From: Halanaeroarchaeum sp. HSR-CO
GTDB taxonomy: Archaea; Halobacteriota; Halobacteria; Halobacteriales; Halobacteriaceae
Length of the DNA stretch: 64,000 nt
Direction: 5' to 3'
Assembly: GCF_024972755.1 (NCBI RefSeq)
Contig: NZ_CP087724.1
Location: forward strand, 434,001-498,000
Position 1 is the stretch's first letter. Every line of letters starts with the position of its first letter. The notes beneath the pieces were generated by a model. The model was not told where the DNA came from. It was given only the letters and a program-made list of their open reading frames with translations, and searched no databases. The translations under genes were made by a program, and so were the position numbers. This document shows, one piece after another, positions 41,789-49,423 of the stretch.

Positions 41789-42333
41789 GCAAGGGCCTCC
41801 GCGACGCGGGCGTCTCTCGGTCGGTTCACGTTGACGGCGAGTGTCGGTTCGTGCATGATGAGTGTCTCCGTTCGATCGGTGGCACCGACGACGTTGACGC
41901 CGGTCGGGACGGCGGTCCGCCCGTCGACCGTCGTCGTCCGATCGACGGTCGCTCCGAGTCGGTGCGGCAGGTCGGCGGGCACACAGACGGTGGTGGAATC
42001 CGTCCCGGTCGCGTCGAGGATCCGGTCTACGACCGCCCCGGACAGCAGCGGGAGGTCCGCGACGACCGTCAGTACGGGGAGCGAGACCCGTTCGAGGGCG
42101 ACCCCGAGGTCGGCGACGTAGCCGTCTCCCGGCGTCTCGACGACCGGGGCGCTGACGTGTGCTGCCGTCGCCGGCGTCTGCGGCGAGGTCACGACGAGTG
42201 CCCGGTCGATCTCGCTGTCTTCGAGCGCCCGGAGCACTCGATCGACCATCGGGACGCCGCCGATCTCGCAGAGTGGTTTCTCCCCGCGGCCGAGTCGCGT
42301 CCCCTGCCCGCCGGCCATCACCAGAGCGTCCAC
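41785..42333 (-). CDS. cobY: GTP:adenosylcobinamide-phosphate guanylyltransferase (CobY)
   Basis: A 182-residue nucleotidyltransferase, the archaeal non-orthologous replacement of bacterial CobU guanylyltransferase. The N-terminal nucleotide loop is 'MAGGQGTRLGRGEKPLCEIG', followed by 'LTVVADLPLLSGAVVDRIL' (metal-binding Asp) and 'NVNRPRDARVAEAL' at the end. I use the GTG at 42333, giving MDALVMAGGQGT, because CobY proteins usually begin MDAL-MAGG; an ATG at 42318 is the alternative. It overlaps cobS by 16 bp and cobT by 4 bp (ATGA). Confidence 0.92.
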   Translation of the reverse strand: MDALVMAGGQGTRLGRGEKPLCEIGGVPMVDRVLRALEDSEIDRALVVTSPQTPATAAHVSAPVVETPGDGYVADLGVALERVSLPVLTVVADLPLLSGAVVDRILDATGTDSTTVCVPADLPHRLGATVDRTTTVDGRTAVPTGVNVVGATDRTETLIMHEPTLAVNVNRPRDARVAEALA

Positions 42334-43055
42334 GCGATCACCCCCAGGAGCAGGCCGCTGAGACGGGCGACCTCGTTGGTCGCTCCCACGACGTCGCCGC
42401 TGATCCCGCCGAGACGGCTCCTCGCTACCCAGCCCATGACGAGGGCGACGAGGAGTCCGCCGGCGAGCGCGACCGCACTCGCCGGCGAGGGCCAGGAAAG
42501 GACCATCGCGGGGACGGCGAGCAGGCCGCCGACGGCGAGCGATCGGTGGGTCGCGAATTCGGCGAGGGCCGACCCGAGTCCCTCGTGTCGTGGCGTGCCC
42601 CGGACGAGGACCACGAGCATGGCCAGTTTGGCGGCGACCTCTGCGGCGACGACGACGCCGAAGGCCGTGCGTCCCCGCCCCGTCAGCACCTGGCCGACGG
42701 CGAACAGGCCGATGACGACGATGGCACCCACGAGTAGGCCACCGACGCCGAGGGCACTGTCGCGCATCGCCCCGACGCGTTCGGCTTCGGAGCCGTGGAC
42801 GGCCAGCCCGTCGGCGAGGTCGGTCAGCCCGTCGAAGTGGTTGATGCCGGTCAGGACGTAGACCGCGAGGACCAAGGCGAACCCACCGAGAGCGGGTATC
42901 GGAGAGACGACGACCGGGATGGCCACCAGCGCACCGACGAGGTAGCCGACGGCCGGCATGACCGCTGGCTCGCGGCGAAACCCCTCCCAGGCGTCCTCGG
43001 TCATCTGGAGTGGGATCGTGGTGAGAAAGCCGAGGGCGCCCGCGAGTCTCCTCAC
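42318..43055 (-). CDS. cobS: Adenosylcobinamide-GDP ribazoletransferase (cobalamin synthase)
   Basis: A 245-residue polytopic membrane enzyme that joins AdoCbi-GDP with alpha-ribazole (phosphate). The motif 'GINHFDGLTDLADGLAVHGS' (~65-85) carries the conserved aspartates, 'GAMRDSALGVGG' follows, and six to seven membrane helices are visible. The start is the GTG at 43055, which overlaps the cbiB stop as GTGA; a second GTG at 43061 is two codons upstream. Like CbiB it sits in the membrane, where nucleotide-loop assembly is thought to occur. Confidence 0.94.
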   Translation of the reverse strand: MRRLAGALGFLTTIPLQMTEDAWEGFRREPAVMPAVGYLVGALVAIPVVVSPIPALGGFALVLAVYVLTGINHFDGLTDLADGLAVHGSEAERVGAMRDSALGVGGLLVGAIVVIGLFAVGQVLTGRGRTAFGVVVAAEVAAKLAMLVVLVRGTPRHEGLGSALAEFATHRSLAVGGLLAVPAMVLSWPSPASAVALAGGLLVALVMGWVARSRLGGISGDVVGATNEVARLSGLLLGVIAWTLW

Positions 43056-43954
43056 AACCACGCCACCACCCCCGCAAGCAAGAATGCGAGCAGTCCCGCG
43101 CGGTGGACGAGGGTCACGCCCGCGCGGGCCTGCTCCGCTGTCGGCAGCCCCCGACCCGGGTTCAGGGCGTACGCGCCCGGCTTGACGAGGGACACGTCGA
43201 GGAGCGCGGCCATCGTCGCCATCGGCCACCCGGAATTCGGCGAGGCTGGCTCCCTCGCGTATCCACGGGCCGTTCCGATCGCGCCCGGTCGCCCCGCGGC
43301 GACCGCGAGCAGGACGGCACTCAGTCGCGCCGGGACCCAGGCGACGACGTCGTCGAGACGCGCACTCGCCCAGCCCATGGGGTGGGTGCGGTAGCCGAGC
43401 ATCGAGTCGAGGGTGTTGACGCCCTTCACCCAGACCGCCGCACCGACGGCGACCGGCAGCGAAACGAGCGCGCCGAGCGCGAACGCGACCAGCGGGCCGA
43501 CCAGACCGTCGGCGAGGTTCTCGGCCACGCTCTCGACGGCCGCACTCCGGAGCGCTGCCGGACCGAGGCTCGTCGTCTCCCGACCGACGAGGGATCGCGC
43601 TTCGCTGGCCGCAGCGGCGACGTCTTCGCCGGTCGCGGCGATCACGTCGGTGCCCGCACCGACGAGCGACCGCAGGCTGACCGTCGTGAACAGGACGGTC
43701 CCCGCCACGACGACGCCCGGCAGGTGCCCGAGTGTCAGTGCCCAGCCGATCACGGTGGCCGCAATCAGCCCGGCCACCAGGGGCACGAATAGAGCGACGA
43801 GAATGCCGACCGCCCCGGGGCTCGACCACTCCCTGTCGCACCAGTCGATGATGGTTCCGAGCCAGACGACCGGATGGAGTCGTTCGGGCGGTTCGCCACC
43901 CACCCGATCGAGGAGGAGTGCGACGCCGATGGCCGCCGTCGCTATCGCGGTCAC
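43052..43954 (-). CDS. cbiB: Adenosylcobinamide-phosphate synthase
   Basis: A 300-residue integral membrane protein that condenses adenosylcobyric acid with aminopropanol (phosphate). The family hallmark 'GEPPERLHPVVWLGTIIDW' lies at ~19-37, with 'LADGLVGPLVAFALGALV', 'VKGVNTLDSMLGYRTHPMGW' and 'GAYALNPGRGLPT' later. About five membrane helices. It overlaps the HAD gene upstream (ATGA) and cobS downstream (GTGA), indicating tight translational coupling. Confidence 0.95.
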   Translation of the reverse strand: MTAIATAAIGVALLLDRVGGEPPERLHPVVWLGTIIDWCDREWSSPGAVGILVALFVPLVAGLIAATVIGWALTLGHLPGVVVAGTVLFTTVSLRSLVGAGTDVIAATGEDVAAAASEARSLVGRETTSLGPAALRSAAVESVAENLADGLVGPLVAFALGALVSLPVAVGAAVWVKGVNTLDSMLGYRTHPMGWASARLDDVVAWVPARLSAVLLAVAAGRPGAIGTARGYAREPASPNSGWPMATMAALLDVSLVKPGAYALNPGRGLPTAEQARAGVTLVHRAGLLAFLLAGVVAWL

Positions 43955-44625
43955 GGCTCCACCCCGAGTAGCGCTACCACCGATTCGAGTGATTCCTGCT
44001 GGACGGAGACGTACCGACCGCCAGCCGCGGCAATTGCGCCGTCCGTCTCGGGATCGTCGCCGACGTGGGCAAGTTGGTCGACGGACACGTCGAGGGCTCC
44101 CGCGACCGTCTCGAAGGCCCGCGGGTCGGGTTTGCGCCAGCCACAGTCCACGCTCGTGACCACGGCGTCGAAATCCGCACTGCGGAGTCCCGACCGCTCG
44201 ATGGCGCGCGCGGCGAGTCCCGGGACCGAACTGTTCGAGAGGATGGCGATCGGAAATCGGTCACCGACCGCTCGAACGACGCTCTCGGCCCCCGACACGG
44301 TCTCCACTGTCGGGTCGAAGGCGGCGTCGACGGCCGATTCGATGGTCCGTCGGGAAACGGCCTGCTTCCCGTTCGGGGCGTCCGCTGCCAGCGCCGATTC
44401 GACGTGATCGTACAACGACCGTTCTGCCCCCGGTTCGGACCGACCGTACGCTGTCTCGTATCGCGTCCGCCAGTCGTCCGGGACCGACACGTCCCGTTCC
44501 CGGAGCGCCGTCGCTACCGCATCGGCGGGGTTCGTCGGAGGAGTCGCTGCGACGAGGGTGCCGAAGAGGTCGAACGAGACGGCGCGAATGGGGTCGGCCC
44601 CCGTGGTACGGTCGGCGCGGGGCAT
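43951..44625 (-). CDS. HAD family phosphatase in the cobalamin operon
   Basis: A 224-residue HAD hydrolase with all four motifs: 'VSFDLFGTLVA' (nucleophile Asp and DxxGT), 'IAILSNSS', the Lys in 'WRKPDPRAF' and 'HVGDDPETDG'. The cap domain (~35-110) is alpha-helical (type C1). It lies between btuF and cbiB and overlaps cbiB by 4 bp. Haloarchaea need a phosphatase to remove the phosphate left by CobS when alpha-ribazole phosphate is the donor, and no CobC or CobZ is seen here, so this HAD protein is a candidate for that step. The assignment is inference. Confidence 0.85.
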   Translation of the reverse strand: MPRADRTTGADPIRAVSFDLFGTLVAATPPTNPADAVATALRERDVSVPDDWRTRYETAYGRSEPGAERSLYDHVESALAADAPNGKQAVSRRTIESAVDAAFDPTVETVSGAESVVRAVGDRFPIAILSNSSVPGLAARAIERSGLRSADFDAVVTSVDCGWRKPDPRAFETVAGALDVSVDQLAHVGDDPETDGAIAAAGGRYVSVQQESLESVVALLGVEP

Positions 44626-44640
44626 GGACTCGTCTGGGGC

Positions 44641-45765
44641 TCACTCCCGCCGGAGCGAGAGACCGACCAGGGAGATGGCGAGCAGCGCGACCGGGATACC
44701 CATTCCGGGCGTCGTCGCGGTCGTGGTCCGTGTCGTCCCGTCGGCCGCTGCCGTCGTGGCGGTCGTCGCGGAGTCGGCGGTCGTCTCCGTCGCCGTCGTC
44801 TCCGTCGCCTCGACCGCCGCGTCCTCCGAGGCGGGGTGGAAGGCGGCGGCCAGTTCCTCGACGATCTCGACGGTCCGTGGCGCGGGCTGGCTCACGTAGT
44901 TGGCGTCGACCAGCAGGATCTGTTCCTCCTGGACGGCCGTCGTGGCGTCGTAGCCGGCCGATTCGGGAATCGCCCCGATGTCGGTGTTGGTCACGATCCA
45001 CTCGGGATTTTGTTCGACGACGTCTTCTTCGTTCATCTGGCCGTACCCCTCCATCCCGGCCTCGGCGGCGACGTTCGTGCCCCCGGCCGCCTCGATGATC
45101 CCGTCGATGAAGGTTCCCTCGCCCGCCGTGTGGCCGCCACCCATGTAGTAGAGCACGCGCGGGCGGTCCTCGCCGTCGACGCGGTCGCGAACGGTCTCGA
45201 GGGACTCGTTCATCTCGGTCGCTCGCTTCTCGGCCCCCTCACAGGCGCCGACCAGGTGGCCCGTCAGTCGCGTCTTCTCCTCGACGTCGGCGAGTGACGT
45301 GGCCCGCTCGTACGAGTAGACCGTCAGTCCGGAATCACGGAGTTTCTGGACGGTTTCGACCGGGATAATGTTGGGGGCGAGCACCAGGTCGGGGTCCAGG
45401 TCCACGACCCGTTCGCTGTCGACGAACGACTGGCTCGCGCCGGAGACGTTCGTCCGCGACTCGGCGCCCTCGAGGTACGAGGCGTACTGCGAGACGCCGA
45501 CGACCTTCTCTTCGGCACCGATCTCCCACATCGTCTGAGCGGCGCTCGGTCCGAGCGTGACGACCGTCTCGGGCTCCGCATCGATGGTCACCGTCTCCCC
45601 GGTCGCGTCGGTCGTCTCGACCGGGAACGAGCAGTCGTCGAGTTGGTTCGCCGAGGCCTGGTCGGTGACCGCGCCCGCTGCGAGGGCGGGTCCAGCGCCG
45701 GCGCCGACCAGTGCTACCACCAGTCCGAGTACCAGTATGGTTCGCAACCGCGACCGTGCTGTCAT
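44641..45765 (-). CDS. btuF: Corrinoid ABC transporter substrate-binding protein
   Basis: A 374-residue exported class III binding protein. A Sec signal with 'LVLGLVVALVGAGAGPALA' leads to two lobes ('VVTLGPSAAQTMWEIGAEEK', 'LDPDLVLAPNIIP', then 'RVLYYMGGGHTAGEGTFIDG'), a Thr/Ala-rich linker (~320-350) and a C-terminal tripartite anchor: PGM, a hydrophobic helix, then RRE. The anchor resembles PGF-CTERM, processed by archaeosortase. It delivers B12 or cobinamide to BtuCD. A TATA-like AAACTTATG overlaps a motif shared with the btuC promoter. It follows btuD after 53 bp. Confidence 0.92.
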   Translation of the reverse strand: MTARSRLRTILVLGLVVALVGAGAGPALAAGAVTDQASANQLDDCSFPVETTDATGETVTIDAEPETVVTLGPSAAQTMWEIGAEEKVVGVSQYASYLEGAESRTNVSGASQSFVDSERVVDLDPDLVLAPNIIPVETVQKLRDSGLTVYSYERATSLADVEEKTRLTGHLVGACEGAEKRATEMNESLETVRDRVDGEDRPRVLYYMGGGHTAGEGTFIDGIIEAAGGTNVAAEAGMEGYGQMNEEDVVEQNPEWIVTNTDIGAIPESAGYDATTAVQEEQILLVDANYVSQPAPRTVEIVEELAAAFHPASEDAAVEATETTATETTADSATTATTAAADGTTRTTTATTPGMGIPVALLAISLVGLSLRRE

Positions 45766-45796
45766 TGCACGAGGGGACTGGCTTCATCAACATAAG

Positions 45797-45806
45797 TTTA
45801 CCTAAT
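45797..45806 (-). promoter_or_regulatory. Putative operator ATTAGGTAAA upstream of btuF
   Basis: The decamer ATTAGGTAAA (minus strand) lies 32-41 bp before the btuF ATG, directly abutting its TATA-like box. The same decamer lies in opposite orientation at the btuC promoter (48254-48263), with the flanking TTG also shared. It contains a TTAGG half-site of the kind recognised by DtxR-like regulators. The binding protein is unknown. Confidence 0.45.
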
Positions 45807-45818
45807 CCAACTACGATT

Positions 45819-47147
45819 TCAGTCGGGCCGGGGCGAGCGATCCTCGAGGACGTCCTCGACGGTCGAGATGACGTCTGTTTCGCCGACGACGGTCGCCTCA
45901 CGCCTGCGTTCCTCGTAGCGCGCTCGTGCCTCGGGGCCGACGAAGTTGCGGTCCGCGAAGGGGCGCTTCTCGACGACGATCAGGTTCTCGGCTTCCGCTG
46001 CGGCCTCGAGGTTCGGGAGGTTCCCGACGCCGATCTCTACGTCGGCGACGACGGTCACTGCAGCGTCGCGCACGTGGTCTCGTACTGCCGCCGTCGCCGC
46101 TTCGTCCATGGGGGCTCCCGGTGGGAGCGTGACGGCCTCGATGCCCAGGTGCCGGGCGGTCTCCAGGTCGGAGTCGCCCTCGTTGAGCGCCCCGGTCGTC
46201 ACCGCGAACCCCGCGGCCGAGAGCAGATAGAGCAGGCGTGCGCCCGTCGCGCCGCCACCGATGACGTGGACGCGTTCGCGGGTCTCTTCGGTCGCGCCCT
46301 CGGGTAACGCCATGACGTAGACCGACCCCGTGACGGGGTGGCTCGTGACCACGGCCTGCGTCCCGAAGGCACTCTCGAGGTGCGATTCGGTGAGGACGTC
46401 GGTCGGCGTCCCGTCCGCGAGAACCTCGCCGTCGCCGAGCAGGACGAGGCCGTCGCAGTAGTGCGCGGCGAGGTTGAGGTCGTGGATGGCCGCGATCACG
46501 GTCTTCCCCTCGTCGACCAGCGACCGAACGATCTCGAGGGTGCGGATCTGGTGGTTGATGTCCAGGCTCGCGGTCGGCTCGTCGAGGACGAGCACCGGGG
46601 TATCCTGGGCGAGCGCCCTGGCCAGCAGCACGCGCTGGCGTTCCCCACCGCTGACCGCATCGACCGATCGGTCGGCGAGGTGATCGACCTGCGCCCGTTC
46701 CATGGCATCGTCGATGGTCGCCTCGTCTGGGCGCTGGCCGAAGGAGATCCGGGACCGGTAAGGCGTCCGCCCCATCGCGACGACGTCTCGAACGTCGAAG
46801 TCGAACGCGAGGTGCGTGTCCTGGGGGACCACCGCGACCCGTCGGCTGACCGCTCGCGAGGAGAGCCCTCGCACCTCGGTCCCTCCGATACGGACGCGCC
46901 CCGATTCGGGGACGATAACCCCACTCATCGTACGGAGGAGGGTCGTCTTCCCGGATCCGTTTGGACCGATGAGTCCGATGAACTCCCCCTCCTCGATGGC
47001 GAGTGAGACGGCGTCGAGTATCGACTGGCCGCCGAGGGTGACCGAGACGCCTTCGACGTCGACCGCGCCGGAATCGGGACCGCCTCGGGGGTCGGGGGGC
47101 TGGGCGCGGACGGTGGCCAGGAAGTCGAATAGGCTGTCGGGGATCAC
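45819..47147 (-). CDS. btuD: Corrinoid ABC transporter ATPase with C-terminal extension
   Basis: A 442-residue protein. Residues ~30-280 are a FecE/BtuD-type ATPase: Walker A 'GPNGSGKTTLLR', Q-loop 'VVPQDTHLAF', signature 'VSGGERQRVLLARAL', Walker B 'VLVLDEPTASLD' and H-loop 'AAIHDLN'. Residues ~295-442 form an extra Rossmann-like domain opening with 'RVHVIGGGATGARLLYLLS' and containing 'VVADVEIGVGNLPNLEAA', absent from bacterial BtuD. The GTG start at 47147 overlaps the btuC stop (GTGA). The ATPase powers corrinoid uptake; the extension is of unknown role, perhaps sensing or corrinoid handling. Confidence 0.92.
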   Translation of the reverse strand: MIPDSLFDFLATVRAQPPDPRGGPDSGAVDVEGVSVTLGGQSILDAVSLAIEEGEFIGLIGPNGSGKTTLLRTMSGVIVPESGRVRIGGTEVRGLSSRAVSRRVAVVPQDTHLAFDFDVRDVVAMGRTPYRSRISFGQRPDEATIDDAMERAQVDHLADRSVDAVSGGERQRVLLARALAQDTPVLVLDEPTASLDINHQIRTLEIVRSLVDEGKTVIAAIHDLNLAAHYCDGLVLLGDGEVLADGTPTDVLTESHLESAFGTQAVVTSHPVTGSVYVMALPEGATEETRERVHVIGGGATGARLLYLLSAAGFAVTTGALNEGDSDLETARHLGIEAVTLPPGAPMDEAATAAVRDHVRDAAVTVVADVEIGVGNLPNLEAAAEAENLIVVEKRPFADRNFVGPEARARYEERRREATVVGETDVISTVEDVLEDRSPRPD

Positions 47148-48235
47148 AGCGCGTGCACCTCCCGTCGTCGGAGCAGGTAGAGGAAGAAGGGGGCGCCGAG
47201 GGCTGCCGTGACGATACCCACGGGGAGTTCGGCCGTCCCGGTCCGGGCGACGGTGTCGGTCGCGACGAGGAAGGCCGCCCCGGCGAGCGCGCTCGTGGGG
47301 AGGAGGAGTCGATGGTCGGGGCCGACGAGCAACCGCATGACGTGCGGGACGATGAGTCCCACGAAGCCGATGACCCCGGCCACCGCCACCGCCGTCGCCG
47401 TCAGCAGACTCGAGAGTCCGAGGAGCATTCGCTTCGTCCGCTCGACCTCGATGCCGAGGGTGCGCGCGTCCTCCTCGCCGAGCAACAGGACGTTGAGGTC
47501 GCGGGCGTACCACAACAGCGCGACGAACAGCGGTGGGACGGTGACCAGCGTGATCCTGACGTCGGCCCAGGTCGCGTTGTGGAGATGCCCCATCAACCAG
47601 AAGACCGCCTGCTGGAGACTCTCGCCGCTGTGGACGAGCATGTAGGAGATGACCGCGCCGAGGAACGTCTGGACCGCGACGCCCGCGAGGAGCAACGTCG
47701 CGACCGGCGTTCGACCCCCCTCGGTCGCGATGAGGTAGACCGCGAAGGCGGTCGCCAGCCCCGTCAGGAAGGCGGCGGTGTGGAGGCGCAGGCCGAGCGG
47801 GAGCGTGATGGCCGCCACCGCACCCACGGCCGCTCCGGAGGAGACGCCGATGATCGACGGATCGGCCATCGGATTCCGGAAGAATCCCTGCATCACCGCG
47901 CCCGCTCCGGCCAGCGCGAACCCGACGAGGCTGCCGAGGACGATGCGGGGCAATCGGATGCCGAGGATGATCGTCCGGCTCGTCTCCGGGACGGCGAACG
48001 TCGCGACGGGCGAATAGCCGACCTGGATGGCCGGAACCATGCTGGTGAGTCCTCCCTGGGCGGCGGACCACGCCAGGTCGATGGAGGTGGGAACGACGAC
48101 GGCCTCGAGCAGGACCTTCGCGGTGGTGAGCGGCGGAATGGTGACCGACCCGACCGCCGCGCTGGCGACGACCGTTCCGACGAGGAGGGCGACGAGGGCC
48201 CCCACCCACCCTGCGCCGCGCACCGCGCCGTGCAT
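47144..48235 (-). CDS. btuC: Corrinoid ABC transporter permease
   Basis: A 363-residue FecCD-family permease with about ten membrane helices. Landmarks are 'ILGIRLPRIVLGSLVGFALA', 'GAVMQGFFRNPMADPSIIGV', 'LMGHLHNATW', 'GVIGFVGLIVPHVMRLLVGP' (the L-loop contacting the ATPase) and 'ELPVGIVTAALGAPFFLYLL'. The start MHGAVRGAGW is preceded by a TATA-like ACATATTTA near 48266 at leaderless distance, next to the conserved ATTAGGTAAA motif. It heads the twelve-gene B12 uptake and salvage cluster. Confidence 0.94.
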   Translation of the reverse strand: MHGAVRGAGWVGALVALLVGTVVASAAVGSVTIPPLTTAKVLLEAVVVPTSIDLAWSAAQGGLTSMVPAIQVGYSPVATFAVPETSRTIILGIRLPRIVLGSLVGFALAGAGAVMQGFFRNPMADPSIIGVSSGAAVGAVAAITLPLGLRLHTAAFLTGLATAFAVYLIATEGGRTPVATLLLAGVAVQTFLGAVISYMLVHSGESLQQAVFWLMGHLHNATWADVRITLVTVPPLFVALLWYARDLNVLLLGEEDARTLGIEVERTKRMLLGLSSLLTATAVAVAGVIGFVGLIVPHVMRLLVGPDHRLLLPTSALAGAAFLVATDTVARTGTAELPVGIVTAALGAPFFLYLLRRREVHAL

Positions 48236-48253
48236 GATTACTATTCCAATTGC

Positions 48254-48263
48254 ATTAGGTAAA
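48254..48263 (+). promoter_or_regulatory. Putative operator ATTAGGTAAA upstream of btuC
   Basis: The same decamer as at the btuF promoter, here in the 188-bp gap between btuC and the divergent HTH-10 gene, 19-28 bp before the btuC ATG and adjoining its TATA-like box. A protein bound here would compete with the basal factors. Joint control of btuC and btuF by one regulator is inferred. Confidence 0.45.
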
Positions 48264-48423
48264 TATGTATTGTACTCGGTGCCGAAAGATGACGCGGACG
48301 GCCCGACGTTTGGCTGTGCGACATCGACCAACGTGGAAGTGGTATCCCACAAATAACTATCACGTTCTCAACCCCTTGGATTCCACAGCGGCATTTTTAT
48401 CCTTCCGAGACATACCCCTCATT

Positions 48424-49047
48424 ATGCAGGGTACCGCTCCGCTCGACCAGTCACCCGAGACGACCGCCGGCCCACTCGATATCCGGCTCTCAGTCACGCC
48501 GGACGAGGAGTGCTGTTGTCCGCTGAAACGCTGTGACGCGGAGTCGGTCCAGCAATCACTGTCGGTCGCCGACGACAAGACTGGGCGCTGTCGACTCGTC
48601 ATCGATGAGGGGAGCGGGGCGTGTTACGAGGAGATCTCGACGTGTCAGTTCTGTCCGTGTCCCACCTTCGAGGATTACGAGTGTGTGAACCAGTTGCTCG
48701 AGGTCCAGGACGACAGCCTGCTGTTCTCGGTCACGATACCCGACCGCTCCGTACTCGCCCCTCTTATAGAGGGACTTCGCGAGACGGACGCCAGCGTCTC
48801 CGTGAATCGGATCCTCACCGCGGGCGAGGAGGGCGAGATGACCCCCGACATCACCGAGAAACAACGCGAGGCGTTTCTTATCGCGGTCGAACGGGGATAC
48901 TACGAGCGACCGCGGGGGGCGACCCTCGACGACATCGCCGAGGAACTCGGCATCACGTCCTCCGCGGTGTCGCAGCGATTGACGGCAGTCAAACGCCGAC
49001 TCGCCAGGAAGTACGCCAGACGGTACGACGCGGAACTGTCCGAGTAG
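48424..49047 (+). CDS. Cys-rich HTH-10 (Bat-like) transcriptional regulator
   Basis: A 207-residue regulator. The N-terminal ~75 residues contain about ten cysteines, including CCC at ~29-31, a Cys in 'KRC' and a 'CQFCPC' cluster, which suggests metal or redox binding. A middle domain (~85-140) resembles the bacterioopsin-activator regulatory fold. The C-terminal HTH-10 ends in 'DIAEELGITSSAVSQRLTAV'. A TTTTTATCC box near 48395 gives a leaderless start at 48424 (MQGTAPLDQS). It is divergent from btuC across a gap containing the ATTAGGTAAA motif, so it may control B12 uptake. Other targets are possible. Confidence 0.85.
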   Translation: MQGTAPLDQSPETTAGPLDIRLSVTPDEECCCPLKRCDAESVQQSLSVADDKTGRCRLVIDEGSGACYEEISTCQFCPCPTFEDYECVNQLLEVQDDSLLFSVTIPDRSVLAPLIEGLRETDASVSVNRILTAGEEGEMTPDITEKQREAFLIAVERGYYERPRGATLDDIAEELGITSSAVSQRLTAVKRRLARKYARRYDAELSE

Positions 49048-49178
49048 ACGACGGGCCCGGGACGTCGTCGGTGACGTCTCCGGGCGTCGTTCTCCGCCCG
49101 TCGTGCCGGCTCCAAGCTTATAGCCTTCAAGATAACAGGGTAACTGATAGTGTCCGGTCCACCAAAGGATGCGTATCA

Positions 49179-49346
49179 ATGATGGAGCGCTACCGGTTCG
49201 ATTGCCCGAACTGTGAGATCGATATCGTCGTCGACTCGGGAGTGCGATCCGACTTCCTCGAGAACGGCTGTCCGATCTGTGGGGGGTCCGCCCGCCGGTC
49301 CGATTTCTACCTCCTGGAAGCGACCGAAGAGAGCCAGTCCGCGTAG
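49179..49346 (+). CDS. Small zinc ribbon protein
   Basis: A 55-residue protein (MMERYRFDCPNCEIDIVV) with two CxxC pairs, 'CPNC' at 9-12 and 'CPIC' near 32-35, forming a single zinc ribbon of the kind found in haloarchaeal DUF7560-like proteins. A TATA-like CTTATAG lies near 49117. It is followed by an unrelated gene and has no obvious operon. The role is unknown; such ribbons often bind nucleic acid or protein partners. Confidence 0.75.
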   Translation: MMERYRFDCPNCEIDIVVDSGVRSDFLENGCPICGGSARRSDFYLLEATEESQSA

Positions 49347-49423
49347 TCGGTAGCTGAACGAGCCTGTCGAATCGATGTATCTACCCTCTCTTAAATGACT
49401 TCATATGCTCGGGACGGCAGTAA

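Noticed and set aside
42318-43841. A long upstream extension of cobS through cbiB
   Set aside because: The extra N-terminus is Arg-rich antifamily sequence lying in another frame of cbiB. The GTG at 43055 overlapping the cbiB stop gives a normal-length CobS.
47148-48209. A long upstream extension of btuD through btuC
   Set aside because: The extension is Arg/Pro-rich and overlaps the well-defined BtuC permease. A GTG at 47147 overlapping the btuC stop yields the expected ATPase start.
48236-48423. A cobalamin riboswitch before btuC
   Set aside because: No B12-box-like sequence or extended leader is present; the TATA-like box sits at leaderless distance from the start, leaving no room for an RNA aptamer.
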